Origin: Streptomyces dysideae
GTDB lineage: Bacteria; Actinomycetota; Actinomycetes; Streptomycetales; Streptomycetaceae
Length of the DNA: 64,000 bases
Direction of reading: 5' to 3'
Assembly (NCBI RefSeq): GCF_001514305.1
Contig: NZ_KQ949076.1
Location: 219,678 to 283,677 of the forward strand
In this document: in pieces, positions 9,212-17,745 of the stretch
Layout: each line of letters begins with the position of its first letter
Position numbering within the stretch: position 1 is the first letter of the stretch
Translations under genes and position numbers: made by a program
The notes under the pieces: model-generated
Database searches by the model: none
Told to the model about the DNA's origin: nothing
The model's input: the letters and a program-made list of their open reading frames with translations, nothing else

Positions 9212-10459
9212 TTACGAGTCCCAGATCGCGCCGTACGCCGGAATCCCGCGCCGTTCCAGGCCGTGCACGACCTGCCAGGTCAGCTTCTTGTTGGAGATGC
9301 AGATGACCGCCTCGGCGCCGAAGTCCCGGTACGCCTCGTACGCCAGCCGCACCATGTCGGGTTTGCCGTGCCGGGAGGTGTCCCAGACGAGGGCGTGCGG
9401 CTGGACGGCGAGGATCTCGTCGACGAGTCCGTCGCCGTAGGTCGTCCGGGGGTCGCGGGTCGCCCAGACCAGCCGGGAGGGCACCTCGGCGGCGAGCAGA
9501 TGGGGCAGACAGGGGCCGATGCCGCTGCCGGTCGCGACGTACACCACCTTCTTGAACAGGGTCTCGATGTTGGCGACGCCGGCCGTGGTGATGCCCTTGA
9601 CCCACACCTTCGACGGCATGTCGTCGATGAACGACCCCGTCCAGTCCCCGGCGCGGGAGATCGTGAGCCGGAAGCCGGACTCGCCGGGGGACGGCACGTT
9701 GGCGAACGAGTGCCACTCCTTCAGCGGGCTGCGGCTGATCGCGGTCGAGGAGCCGGCGAAGGGGGTCTCGCCGTAGTTGAAGCGGGCCAGCACGACGTGC
9801 GGGGAGGGGCGTTCGACACGGACGTCCACCTTGCGCAGTCGCAGCCAGGGCAGGGCGACGCTGAAGGTGACGACCGCCAGTACGGACACCTCCGCGGCCC
9901 CGGGGGTGGAGAGGAGCGTGTGCGTCCAGAACAGGGCGAGGGCCGTCCAGCCGCCGATGCGGTGGATCTTCTCGAAGTGGTCGTGGTGACGGGAGCGGAA
10001 GGGGGGAAGGGCCGTGGTGATGATGACGGCGAGGAGGGCGATCAGGGTCCAACCGACGGCCATGAGCGGCCTGTTGGTCGTCCTGACCGTCAACGCCAGG
10101 AACCAGCCCGCCCCGGCCAGCGCCCCGCCCACGTGCAGCCCGCCGAAGTGGTACACCTTCCCCAGCGTCCAGCGGATCCGCAGCGGCCAGCGGGTCGACG
10201 GCCGAGTGGCCAGCCGGAAGAGGAAGTTGATGACGTACTGCTGGCGGGCGACGACGGCCAGGGCGAGGTTGGCGAGTGCCGCGTGGCCCAGGGTGGGCGT
10301 GGTCAGGGGCCAAGCGGCGTACAGGAACACCAGGTTGGCCAGCAGCACCAGCGCCGCCAGCCGGTTGTAGTGCATCAGACGCGGGTGTTTGAGCAGGCGG
10401 CGGGGGCCGGAGAGGAGCGGAGGAAGCTCGACGGCCTCCCGGTCGAGTGACGTGGTCAT
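9212..10459 (-). CDS. Membrane oxidoreductase: multi-helix domain plus NAD-binding reductase-like domain
   Basis: 415 aa. The first ~215 residues hold about six hydrophobic helices, with conserved-looking His in KVYHFGGLHVG, HHDHFEKIHRIGGW and WTHTLLS. This suggests a ferric-reductase or cytochrome-b-like haem module. The C-terminal ~200 residues resemble a ferredoxin-NADP reductase nucleotide-binding domain, with VVYVATGSGIGPCLPHLL as the pyrophosphate loop and ISNKKLTWQVVHGL near the end. The ATG at 10459 overlaps the TGA of the adenylation gene as ATGA, so the two are translationally coupled. I infer that it acts with the adenylation enzyme at the membrane. No substrate can be named. Related two-gene pairs exist in fungi, as I recall. 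Confidence 0.75.
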   Translation of the reverse strand: MTTSLDREAVELPPLLSGPRRLLKHPRLMHYNRLAALVLLANLVFLYAAWPLTTPTLGHAALANLALAVVARQQYVINFLFRLATRPSTRWPLRIRWTLGKVYHFGGLHVGGALAGAGWFLALTVRTTNRPLMAVGWTLIALLAVIITTALPPFRSRHHDHFEKIHRIGGWTALALFWTHTLLSTPGAAEVSVLAVVTFSVALPWLRLRKVDVRVERPSPHVVLARFNYGETPFAGSSTAISRSPLKEWHSFANVPSPGESGFRLTISRAGDWTGSFIDDMPSKVWVKGITTAGVANIETLFKKVVYVATGSGIGPCLPHLLAAEVPSRLVWATRDPRTTYGDGLVDEILAVQPHALVWDTSRHGKPDMVRLAYEAYRDFGAEAVICISNKKLTWQVVHGLERRGIPAYGAIWDS

Positions 10460-12000
10460 CGGGCCACCGCCTGAAGAGCCACCCGCTCCTCGGCCACCCG
10501 CTCCTCGACCATCCGCAGCAACGCCTGTTTGTCGATCTTGCCGCGGTCGGTCTCGGGGAGGAACGCGAGCGGGACGACCTCCGAGGGCACGCAGTAGTAC
10601 GGCAGGGCGTCGGCGACGGCGTCGCGGGCGGTGTCCGGGTCGACGTCGGCCGGGCAGACGAAGGAGACGAGGGTGCGGGCGTCCCGTCTGAGGGTGACCG
10701 CGCGCCGGCAGCCGTCCACCGACTCCAGCACCGAGGACACGGAGTCGAGTTCGACGCGGAAGCCGCGCACCTTGACCTGGTCGTCGGTGCGGCCGAGGTG
10801 TTCGAGCTCGCCGCCGGGGGTCCAGCGGCCGAGGTCGCGGGTGCGGAACATGCGGTGGCCGGCGCCGAGGAAGGGATCGGGGGCGTAACGCTCGGCGTTG
10901 AGTTCGGCGTTGCCCAGGTATCCGGCCGAGACGCAGTCGCCGCCCGCCCACATCTCGCCGGCCTCGCCGATGGGGAGGGGACGGAGGTCGGCGTCGAGGA
11001 CGTAGACGGTGTTGTTGGGGGTCGGGCGGCCGATGGTGAGGAGCGGGTCGGTGGGGCGGTGGCGGCGCATCGTGTTGACGATCGTCGTCTCGGTGGGCCC
11101 GCAGCAGTTGTGGAAGGCGGCGTGCCGTGCCCACAGGTCGGCGAGCGGGCGCGGGCAGGGCTCGCCGGCGACGGCGACCGTGTGGACGCGCGGACACAGC
11201 GCCGGGTCGATGCCGGACAGGACCGTCGGGGTCGCGATGATCACGTCCGCCGTGCGGGCCGCCGCGGCGATGTCCTTGCCGCGGATGACGAGGGTGCCGC
11301 CGTGGGTGAGGCAGCCGAGGATCTCCCAGGCGGCCATGTCGAAGGCGATGTTGAGGAGCTGGGCCACCCGGTCGCCGGGGCGGATGCCGAGGCCGCCGGG
11401 TTCGGTGAGGAGGATGTTGGCGACGTTGCGGTGGGTGACCTCGACGCCGTTGGGCCGGCCGGTGGTGCCGGAGGTGAACAGGACGTAGCAGCCGTCGTCC
11501 GGGGTGATCACCGGGTTCGGTGCCGGGGCGTACGGCAGCGGCTCGTCGAGGGTGATCAGGGTGTGGCCGTCGGGCAGCGGCACGCGGTGGGCGTGTTCGG
11601 CGACGGTGAGGACGACGCGGGTGCGGGCGGTGCGGACGACGTGGCCGAGCTGGGCCGGGGGTGCCAGGCCTACGTCCTGGGGGACGTAGGCGGCGCCCGC
11701 CTTCAGGATGCCGAGCAGGCCGACGAGCATCGGCAGGGAGCGGCGGACGAAGAGTCCGACGTGGTCACCGGGGCGTACGCCCTCGCGGGCCAGGCGGGCG
11801 GCGAGGGCGTCGGAGTGGCGGTCGAGGTCGCCGTAGGTGAGGTGCGTGCCCTGGTGTTCGGCGGCGACGGTGTGCGGGGCGGCCGCGGCCTGGCGGGCGA
11901 CGGCGCGGTGGACGAGCGGGTCCGGGACGGGGACGGTGGGGCCGCGTCCGTAGGCCCAGAAGAGGTGCTGGTCGCGGGGGGTCAAGTGGCGCAGGGGCAT
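10456..12000 (-). CDS. Stand-alone adenylation (A-domain) enzyme
   Basis: 514 aa, containing only an NRPS-type adenylation domain with no carrier or condensation domain. The core motifs run in order: LTYGDLDRHSDALA (A1), KAGAAYVPQD (A2), LFTSGTTGRPNGVEVTH (A3), NIAFDMAAWE (A4), NCCGPTETTI (A5), GEMWAGGDCVSAGYLG (A6), FRTRDLGRW (A7), GRTDDQVKVRGFRVE (A8) and LPETDRGKIDKQ (A10 with the catalytic Lys). The Asp of the A4 motif is the residue that usually contacts the amino group, so the substrate is probably an amino acid. The ATG at 12000 follows CCAGGAGGT. It is coupled to the membrane oxidoreductase by a 4-bp overlap. No thioester acceptor is encoded nearby, which is unusual for this enzyme class. 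Confidence 0.85.
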   Translation of the reverse strand: MPLRHLTPRDQHLFWAYGRGPTVPVPDPLVHRAVARQAAAAPHTVAAEHQGTHLTYGDLDRHSDALAARLAREGVRPGDHVGLFVRRSLPMLVGLLGILKAGAAYVPQDVGLAPPAQLGHVVRTARTRVVLTVAEHAHRVPLPDGHTLITLDEPLPYAPAPNPVITPDDGCYVLFTSGTTGRPNGVEVTHRNVANILLTEPGGLGIRPGDRVAQLLNIAFDMAAWEILGCLTHGGTLVIRGKDIAAAARTADVIIATPTVLSGIDPALCPRVHTVAVAGEPCPRPLADLWARHAAFHNCCGPTETTIVNTMRRHRPTDPLLTIGRPTPNNTVYVLDADLRPLPIGEAGEMWAGGDCVSAGYLGNAELNAERYAPDPFLGAGHRMFRTRDLGRWTPGGELEHLGRTDDQVKVRGFRVELDSVSSVLESVDGCRRAVTLRRDARTLVSFVCPADVDPDTARDAVADALPYYCVPSEVVPLAFLPETDRGKIDKQALLRMVEERVAEERVALQAVAR

Positions 12001-12367
12001 GTTCGGGAGACCTCCTGGCGGGCTGTTTCGAATGACGGATTGCCACACGCGGCGGAGCCACGGATGGCTGCAGCCGGGATGAGCGGCGGGCATGCCCGGT
12101 ATGTCGAACGCCGTGCGGAGTCATGCAGCGTCGTGCGGCGCCAACGCCATGTCCGAGGCGCGCGCCGTGCTTGACGTGCGCACGACTGTAGCCCCGGCTT
12201 TTCAACTCTCAACAAGGCGTGACCGGCCAACTACAGAACGAAATGAGCCACATGTGGCGTCTTTCACCACAGCGGCAACTTCCGCACCACCCGCGGCAAC
12301 ACAGATCGGGGCGCCTGCGCGCCTCACGGCGGCCGGGCGGCGACGGGGAGGTCACCGTCCCGGCCGC
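12001..12367. other. Non-coding divergent region between the adenylation gene and nasA
   Basis: I see no convincing gene here. It holds the ribosome binding site of the adenylation gene and a 15-bp fragment of the interspersed repeat core at 12046-12060 (CACGCGGCGGAGCCA). It presumably contains the promoter of the minus-strand operon. The GlnR box of nasA begins at its right edge. Confidence 0.6.
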
Positions 12368-12405
12368 GTAACAGTGAGCCGTCCCGCGTGTAACACGCCG
12401 GAAGC
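12368..12405 (+). promoter_or_regulatory. GlnR box upstream of nasA
   Basis: Two tandem half-site pairs in the exact GlnR layout: GTAAC (12368-12372), 6 nt, CCGTC (12379-12383), 6 nt, GTAAC (12390-12394), 6 nt, GAAGC (12401-12405). The Streptomyces consensus is gTnAc-n6-GaAAc repeated. It ends 12 bp before the nasA ATG, so transcription probably starts very close to or within it. Confidence 0.8.
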
Positions 12406-12417
12406 ACGCTGACTGGT

Positions 12418-14583
12418 ATGCCGAACTCCGCGACGCCCACGCACTGCCCGTACTGCGCTCTGCAGTGCGGGATGAATCTGACGCCGGCCCCGGACGGGAC
12501 CGTCGAGGTGACGGAGCGCACGGACTTCCCGGTGAACCGGGGCGCGCTGTGCGGCAAGGGCCGTACCGCACCCGCGGTGCTCTCGTCCCAGGTACGCCTG
12601 ACCTCCCCGTTGGTGCGCTCCGGGGGCACGCTGGTGCCCGCCACCTGGGACGAGGCACTGGACCGTATCGCCGAGGGCCTCGGCCGCACGCGCAGGGAAC
12701 ATGGTCCGGACGCGTGCGGGGTCTTCGGCGGCGGCGGTCTGACGAACGAGAAGGCGTACACGCTCGGCAAGTTCGCGCGCGTGGTGCTGGGCACCTCACA
12801 GATCGACTACAACGGCCGCTTCTGCATGTCGTCGGCCGCGGCGGCCGGCATCAAGGCGTTCGGTCTCGACCGGGGGCTGCCCTTCCCGCTGGAGGACATC
12901 CCGAAGACGGGCTGCGTGATCCTGGTCGGGTCGAACCTCGCGGAGACCATGCCGCCGTCGCTCCGCTTCTTCCACGAGCTGCGGGAGAACGGCGGCAAGC
13001 TGATCGTCATCGACCCACGCCGCACGAAGACCGCCGAGCAGGCAGACCTGCACCTGGCCCCCCGCCCGGGCACCGACCTCGCGCTGGCCCTCGGTCTGCT
13101 GCACGTGGTCGTCGCCGAGGGGCGGGTCGACGAGGAGTACGTCGCCGAGCGCACGGCCGGCTGGGAGGACGCGCGGGCCGCGGCGATGGCGCACTGGCCG
13201 GAGTACGTGGAGCGGATCACCGGCGTGTCCGTGCCCCAACTCCGCGAGACGGTACGGATGTTCTGCGAGCCGGAGCACGCGATGGTGCTGACCGCACGCG
13301 GGCCCGAGCAGCAGTCCAAGGGCACGGACACGGTGGGCGCGTGGATCAACCTGTGCCTGGCGACGGGACGGGCGGGCCGGCCACTGAGCGGCTACGGCTG
13401 CCTCACCGGCCAGGGGAACGGGCAGGGCGGACGCGAACACGGCCAGAAGGCCGACCAGTTGCCCGGCTACCGCAAGCTGGACGACCCGGCGGCGCGGCGG
13501 CATGTGGCCGAGGTGTGGGGCGTGGACCCCGACTCGCTCCCCGGACCGGGACGGAGTGCGTACGAGCTGCTGGACGCGCTGGGCACGGACATCCGCTCGC
13601 TCCTGCTGATGGCGTCGAACCCGGTGGTGTCGGCGCCGCGTGCCGCACACATCGAGGAACGCATCAAGTCGCTCGACTTCCTTGCCGTTTGTGACGTGGT
13701 CCTGTCGGAGACGGCAGAGCTCGCGGATGTCGTACTCCCGGTGACGCAGTGGGCGGAGGAGACGGGGACGACGACCAGCCTGGAGGGCCGGGTGCTGCTG
13801 CGGCAGCGTGCGATCACCCCGCCGGAGGGCGTCCGCAGCGACCTGGAGGTCATGCACGAGCTGGCCGCGCGCCTGGGTGTGGAGAAGGGCTTCCCGACCG
13901 ACGCCGAGGAGGTCTTCGAGGAGCTGCGCCGCGCGAGTGCGGGCGGGCCGGCGGACTACTCCGGGATCACGTACCGCAGGCTGGTGGCGGAGAACGGCGT
14001 GTTCTGGCCGTGTCCGGCGCCGGCCGCCGACGGCGAGGGTGAGGGCGAGTCCGAGGACGCCTCGCTGGATGTGGTGACCGGGGACGACTCGGTGCAGGAC
14101 GACACCGTCGCCGGGCCCCACCCCGGCACCCCTCGCCTCTTCCTCGACCGGTTCGCCACGCCGGACGGCCGGGCCCGGTTCATCGCCGTGTCCCATCGGG
14201 CGGCGGCGGAGGAACCGGACGACGAGTACCCGGTACTGCTGACGACCGGCCGGGTCGTGTCCCAGTACCAGTCCGGCGCCCAGACCCGCCGCGTGGCCGA
14301 GCTGAACGCCGCCGCGCCTGGCCCGTTCGTCGAGCTGCACCCGCGACTGGCGGCACGGCTCGGAGCGGCGGAGGGTGACCCGGTGGCGGTGGTGTCCCGC
14401 CGAGGGCGTGCCGTGGCACCGGCCCGCATCACGACGGGCATCCGCCCCGACACGGTCTTCATGCCCTTCCACTGGCCGGGCGAGGGCCGCGCGAACACGC
14501 TGACCAACCCGGCGCTGGATCCTACGTCGCGGATGCCGGAGTTCAAGGTGTGTGCGGTGCGGGTGGAGGCGGTTGAGGGGTAG
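12418..14583 (+). CDS. nasA: Assimilatory nitrate reductase catalytic subunit
   Basis: A cytosolic molybdopterin (bis-MGD) enzyme reducing nitrate to nitrite. It is 721 aa. A [4Fe-4S] cluster site sits at the N-terminus with C10, C13, C17 and C45 (HCPYCALQCG ... ALCGKG). The molybdopterin oxidoreductase domain carries NGRFCMSSAAAA and GCLTGQGNGQGGREHGQKAD. The C-terminal dinucleotide-binding domain carries LTTGRVVSQYQSGAQTRR and later VFMPFHWPGE. No signal peptide is present, in keeping with assimilation. It stands alone behind a GlnR box, separate from the nitrite reductase operon 9 kb downstream. Expression should follow nitrogen limitation. Confidence 0.95.
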   Translation: MPNSATPTHCPYCALQCGMNLTPAPDGTVEVTERTDFPVNRGALCGKGRTAPAVLSSQVRLTSPLVRSGGTLVPATWDEALDRIAEGLGRTRREHGPDACGVFGGGGLTNEKAYTLGKFARVVLGTSQIDYNGRFCMSSAAAAGIKAFGLDRGLPFPLEDIPKTGCVILVGSNLAETMPPSLRFFHELRENGGKLIVIDPRRTKTAEQADLHLAPRPGTDLALALGLLHVVVAEGRVDEEYVAERTAGWEDARAAAMAHWPEYVERITGVSVPQLRETVRMFCEPEHAMVLTARGPEQQSKGTDTVGAWINLCLATGRAGRPLSGYGCLTGQGNGQGGREHGQKADQLPGYRKLDDPAARRHVAEVWGVDPDSLPGPGRSAYELLDALGTDIRSLLLMASNPVVSAPRAAHIEERIKSLDFLAVCDVVLSETAELADVVLPVTQWAEETGTTTSLEGRVLLRQRAITPPEGVRSDLEVMHELAARLGVEKGFPTDAEEVFEELRRASAGGPADYSGITYRRLVAENGVFWPCPAPAADGEGEGESEDASLDVVTGDDSVQDDTVAGPHPGTPRLFLDRFATPDGRARFIAVSHRAAAEEPDDEYPVLLTTGRVVSQYQSGAQTRRVAELNAAAPGPFVELHPRLAARLGAAEGDPVAVVSRRGRAVAPARITTGIRPDTVFMPFHWPGEGRANTLTNPALDPTSRMPEFKVCAVRVEAVEG

Positions 14584-14584
14584 G

Positions 14585-14640
14585 CGCAGGCAGGGGCACA
14601 GGCAGAGGGGGGCGCAGGCAGAGAGGGCGGCGCAGGGGTC
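14585..14640 (+). repeat. Purine-rich imperfect direct repeats after nasA
   Basis: The 3' side of nasA carries repeats built on GGCGCAGGCAGAG and variants with CACAGGCAGAGG. This is a short low-complexity stretch with no coding potential. It could be slippage-prone sequence. No hairpin terminator is obvious here. Confidence 0.5.
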
Positions 14641-14738
14641 GGCTGGGGCTGTGATTGGCGGCTTTGTTACACCCCAGCCCCATCCTCCGACTCCGTGACC
14701 TGGCCCTTTACTTTCGCCCGGTGGAACACATCCGCCCA

Positions 14739-15158
14739 TCACCCCCTGGCTGCCCAGTCGCCGCTCTCGATCAGCTTGCCGTGGGTGCGGAGGTGGGCGG
14801 CTACGGCGAGGGCGGAGACATACACCCAGGCGCGTACGGCGGTGCCGTCGGTGGCGCGGGTCACCTCGCGGGCGACGCGTTCGTAGAGGTTGTGGGGGTC
14901 GCCGGGGGCGTATTCCTCGAGCCGGTCGAGGGCGGCGAGCAGCTCGCCGTACCGCTCGGGGCGGGCGGTGACGAGGTCGCCGTGAACGGTGCCGTCGCCG
15001 GCCGGGGTCTCCACCGCGTACGGGTAGCCGGGGCCGTCGTAGAGCAACGCGCCGCTCAGCCGCGCCGGTTCCTCCGCCTGCGTACGGCCCCGCAGGAAGT
15101 GGTCGTGGTTGGGCTCGCCGGGGCGGAGGGTGCCGTAGACGAAGAAGGGCAGTCTCAC
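14739..15158 (-). CDS. Gamma-glutamylcyclotransferase family protein (AIG2-like)
   Basis: 139 aa, single GGCT-fold domain. The family signature FVYGTLRPGEPNHDH opens the protein. The likely catalytic acidic residue lies in LDRLEEYAPGDPHNLYER. The usual reaction in this fold is release of 5-oxoproline from gamma-glutamyl compounds, but substrates of bacterial members are mostly unproven. The GTG start at 15158 has GAGGAG about 10 bp upstream. It is convergent with nasA and divergent from the M4 protease gene. Confidence 0.85.
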   Translation of the reverse strand: MRLPFFVYGTLRPGEPNHDHFLRGRTQAEEPARLSGALLYDGPGYPYAVETPAGDGTVHGDLVTARPERYGELLAALDRLEEYAPGDPHNLYERVAREVTRATDGTAVRAWVYVSALAVAAHLRTHGKLIESGDWAARG

Positions 15159-15298
15159 TCGGCCGACTCCTCAGCGGCTTGAACAGGGCGGGCGGCCCGT
15201 GCGACCTGGCGCGCGGAGCCGACGGTACCGCGCACACAAGGATCACCGCCTTCGCAGAAACGGTTCCGCCCCCTCACACACCCCCACACGCCCTCTAT

Positions 15299-15313
15299 GG
15301 ACATGACATGTCC
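15299..15313. promoter_or_regulatory. Palindrome upstream of the M4 protease gene
   Basis: GGACATGACATGTCC is a perfect 7-bp inverted repeat around one central base. It lies 53 bp upstream of the protease start, in the divergent intergenic region. It looks like a dimer-bound operator. The cognate regulator is unknown. Confidence 0.45.
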
Positions 15314-15365
15314 GGACGGCTTAGAACTCAGGGACCTCCCCCAACACCCCTCCCTGAGGAGTCCT

Positions 15366-17009
15366 ATGAGTCGGATTCGGCACGTCCGAGCTTCCCGTCT
15401 CGCGACCGCCGGTGTCGCCGCCACCGCCGTCACCCTGCTGGCCGCCGCCCTCTCCCCCGGCGCCGGTGCGGACGACGGACCGACCGTGGCCGACGCGGTC
15501 GAGAACGCCGCGTCGGTGCTGGTGGCGCGGGCCGCGAGTCTCGGGCTGACCGCCGCGCAGGGCACCGCCGTCCGGGACGTCGTCGTGGACGCGGACGGCT
15601 CGCAGCATGTGCGGTACGACCGGACGTACCGTCAGCTCCCGGTTCTTGGCGGCGACTTCGTCGTGCACATGGCCGAGGACGGCACGTACCGGAGTGCCTC
15701 CCGCGCGACCAAGAGCTCCATATCGCTGGCCGGCGTGACGCCCAGGCTGTCCGCCCCCAAGGCCGCCGACCTCGCCGCCAACGCCCTGCGCGCCGCCAAC
15801 CTCGGTGAGACCCTGAAGCGGCTCACCGCCGAGCCCGAGCTGGTCGTCGACGCCCTGCACGGCGCCCCGAGGCTGGCCTGGCGTACCAACGCCGTCGCCC
15901 AGGACTCCCTCGGAAACCCGGTCGCCCGGACCGTGCTCACGGACGCCCGCACCGGCACCCAGATCGACGCCTGGGACAGCATCGAGACGGCGTCGGGCGA
16001 CGGGAAGTCGCTGTACGGCGGCACGGTGCCGCTGGAGACGACGGCGTCGGGATCGGCGTATCAGCTGAAGGACCCGACACGCGGGAACACGTACACGGGC
16101 GACGCCGAGAACAAGACCGACCTGTGCATCCTCGGCATCTGTCTGGACCGCGCCCCGTCGACCCAGTTCACCGACACCGACAACCACTGGGGCACCGGCA
16201 CGACGACCGACCGTGCGACGGCGGCCGTGGACGCGCAGTACGGCACCGACGTGACGTGGGACTACTTCAAGAACGTCCACGGACGCAACGGCATCGCGGG
16301 CGACGGCAAGGGCTCCTACAACCGCGTGCACTACGGCACCGACTACAACAACGCCTTCTGGGACGACACTTGCTTCTGCATGACGTACGGCGACGGTGAC
16401 GGGACGCAGCTCGGCCCGCTGGTGTCGCTGGACGTGGCGGGCCACGAGATGTCCCACGGCGTGACGTCCAAGACGGCCGCCCTCACCTACTCCGGCGAGT
16501 CCGGCGGCCTGAACGAGGCCACGTCCGACGTCTTCGGCACGCTGGTGGAGTTCTACGCCGGCAACTCGTCCGACGCCGGTGACTATCTCATCGGCGAGAA
16601 GATCGTCCGCTCCGGCTTCGGCCGGGACGCCCTGCGCTACATGGACAAGCCGTCGAAGGACGGCAACTCGGTGGACTGCTGGAGCGCGACGACGGGGACG
16701 CTGGACGTCCACTACTCGTCCGGCGTCGCCAACCACTTCGCGTACCTGCTGGCGGAGGGCAGCGGCTCGAGGACGGTGAACGGCGTCAGCTACAACTCGC
16801 CGACCTGCGACGGCTCTTCGGTGACCGGCATCGGCCGGGACAAGGTCGGCAAGATCTGGTACCGGGCCCTGACGGTCTACATGACGTCCTCGACGAACTA
16901 CGCGGGCGCGCGTACGGCGACCTTGAACGCCGCGAAGGATCTGTACGGGGCCGGGAGCGCGGAGTACGGCGCGGTGGCGGCGGCGTGGAGTGCGGTGAAC
17001 GTGGGCTGA
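15366..17009 (+). CDS. Secreted M4 family metalloprotease (thermolysin-like)
   Basis: 547 aa from the ATG at 15366, which follows GAGGAG. A signal peptide (residues 1 to about 35, ending GAGA) precedes an FTP/PepSY-type propeptide that keeps the enzyme inactive until maturation. The zinc site is H360-E-M-S-H364 (AGHEMSHGVT), and the third ligand E384 (GGLNEATSD) lies exactly 24 residues after the first His, as in thermolysin. The C-terminal helical domain carries SSGVANHFAYLL with the catalytic-region His. The product should be exported by Sec and digest extracellular protein. No inhibitor or regulator gene is adjacent, but a palindrome lies upstream. Confidence 0.95.
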   Translation: MSRIRHVRASRLATAGVAATAVTLLAAALSPGAGADDGPTVADAVENAASVLVARAASLGLTAAQGTAVRDVVVDADGSQHVRYDRTYRQLPVLGGDFVVHMAEDGTYRSASRATKSSISLAGVTPRLSAPKAADLAANALRAANLGETLKRLTAEPELVVDALHGAPRLAWRTNAVAQDSLGNPVARTVLTDARTGTQIDAWDSIETASGDGKSLYGGTVPLETTASGSAYQLKDPTRGNTYTGDAENKTDLCILGICLDRAPSTQFTDTDNHWGTGTTTDRATAAVDAQYGTDVTWDYFKNVHGRNGIAGDGKGSYNRVHYGTDYNNAFWDDTCFCMTYGDGDGTQLGPLVSLDVAGHEMSHGVTSKTAALTYSGESGGLNEATSDVFGTLVEFYAGNSSDAGDYLIGEKIVRSGFGRDALRYMDKPSKDGNSVDCWSATTGTLDVHYSSGVANHFAYLLAEGSGSRTVNGVSYNSPTCDGSSVTGIGRDKVGKIWYRALTVYMTSSTNYAGARTATLNAAKDLYGAGSAEYGAVAAAWSAVNVG

Positions 17010-17109
17010 AACAGGGGCCGGCCCGCGGTCGGAAAAGCGGTGGCAGCGGTCTCGTACGCCTGGATACGCTCCGCTGCCGCCCGCTACCCGATGGACCCGA
17101 TGGAGCCCC

Positions 17110-17232
17110 ATGCCGCCCGCCGCCAAGATGCACGCCGACGAGCTCGACATCGACGCCGCGCTGGTCGCCCGGCTCGTCGGCGAGCAGTTCCCGCGGTGGG
17201 CGGAGTGGAGTACAGGGGTGGCGGCGGGGTGA
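17110..17232 (+). pseudogene. N-terminal stub of an aminoglycoside-phosphotransferase-family gene
   Basis: From the ATG at 17110 the frame reads MPPAAKMHADELDIDAALV, then RLVGEQFPRWAEW, and stops after 40 aa. The MHADE-type opening followed by a FPxWA segment is the usual start of APH-family phosphotransferases in Streptomyces. The kinase core is missing altogether. I read it as a 3'-deleted remnant. It follows the M4 protease gene and precedes the toxin/antitoxin-like cluster, at what may be an insertion/deletion boundary. Confidence 0.55.
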
Positions 17233-17257
17233 CCCGTCTTTCGCAGGCGCAGGCTGC

Positions 17258-17500
17258 TCACAGTCCGGGGACGAGCCTGACCACGGTGACGGTCAGCACG
17301 GATCCCGAGACGTGATACTGCGCGATGGCCCCGAGCACCGTGGCCTCGCGCCGGTCGCGCTCTCCTCTGACGGCGGTCGAGCCGTGTCCGTACGGATCGC
17401 GTCCAATGGTCCGCTCCATGGCTTCCCTGAACGCCTCGCCGTTCCGCATCTTGGCCAAGGTGTCGTCGGCGGGCGGTGCGTAGCTGATGCGGTGGCTCAA
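17258..17500 (-). CDS. Small RelE/ParE-like toxin candidate
   Basis: 80 aa starting at TTG 17500. The sequence pattern (RISYAPPADDTLAKMRNG, RTIGRDPYGHGSTAVRGE, DRREATVLGAIAQYHVSG, VLTVTVVRLV) has the beta-rich C-terminus and basic centre of RelE/ParE-fold proteins. That fold includes mRNA interferases and gyrase poisons. The start overlaps the stop of the upstream antitoxin-like gene as TTGA, the usual coupling of type II toxin-antitoxin pairs. Toxicity is inference. The absence of a stronger start codon fits low toxin expression. Confidence 0.6.
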   Translation of the reverse strand: MSHRISYAPPADDTLAKMRNGEAFREAMERTIGRDPYGHGSTAVRGERDRREATVLGAIAQYHVSGSVLTVTVVRLVPGL

Positions 17501-17745
17501 GCGACGCCCCGCCTCTCGGCCTCGTCGGCAGCGAGGCGCTCCAGCAGCTTCTCGGCCTCCGGGTCGGGCACGGCCTCCAGCATCCAGTGCCGCATGACGG
17601 CGTGGATCTCGTGCACCCCGGCCTCGCTGATGGCCTGGTCGAACTCGTCACGCCGTTCCTCCGGGAGCGCCGCGCGGATGTCGGGGATGCTGTTGGGGAC
17701 CTCGACCTCGACGCCGCCGACGAAGGTCTTCAACGGTTCGGCCAC
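17497..17745 (-). CDS. Antitoxin-like small protein preceding the RelE-like gene
   Basis: About 82 aa from the internal GTG at 17745 (or 84 aa from the ATG at 17751). Sequence landmarks are EPLKTFVGGVEVEVPNSI, LPEERRDEFDQAISEAG, HEIHAVMRHWMLEAV and a helical acidic tail LLERLAADEAERRGVA. AAGGAGG lies immediately before the ATG and six bases before the GTG, which favours the GTG. It is in the same open frame as the upstream ATPase, so it can also be made as a C-terminal domain of that protein. Resemblance to DUF6247-type proteins next to RelE genes is from memory. Confidence 0.55.
   Translation of the reverse strand: MAEPLKTFVGGVEVEVPNSIPDIRAALPEERRDEFDQAISEAGVHEIHAVMRHWMLEAVPDPEAEKLLERLAADEAERRGVA

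Noticed and set aside
12796..15246. An 816-codon open frame on the minus strand opposite nasA
   Set aside because: It is antisense to a well-supported nasA gene, runs across its end and into the next gene, and has Arg/His/Pro-rich composition typical of frames opposite high-GC genes.
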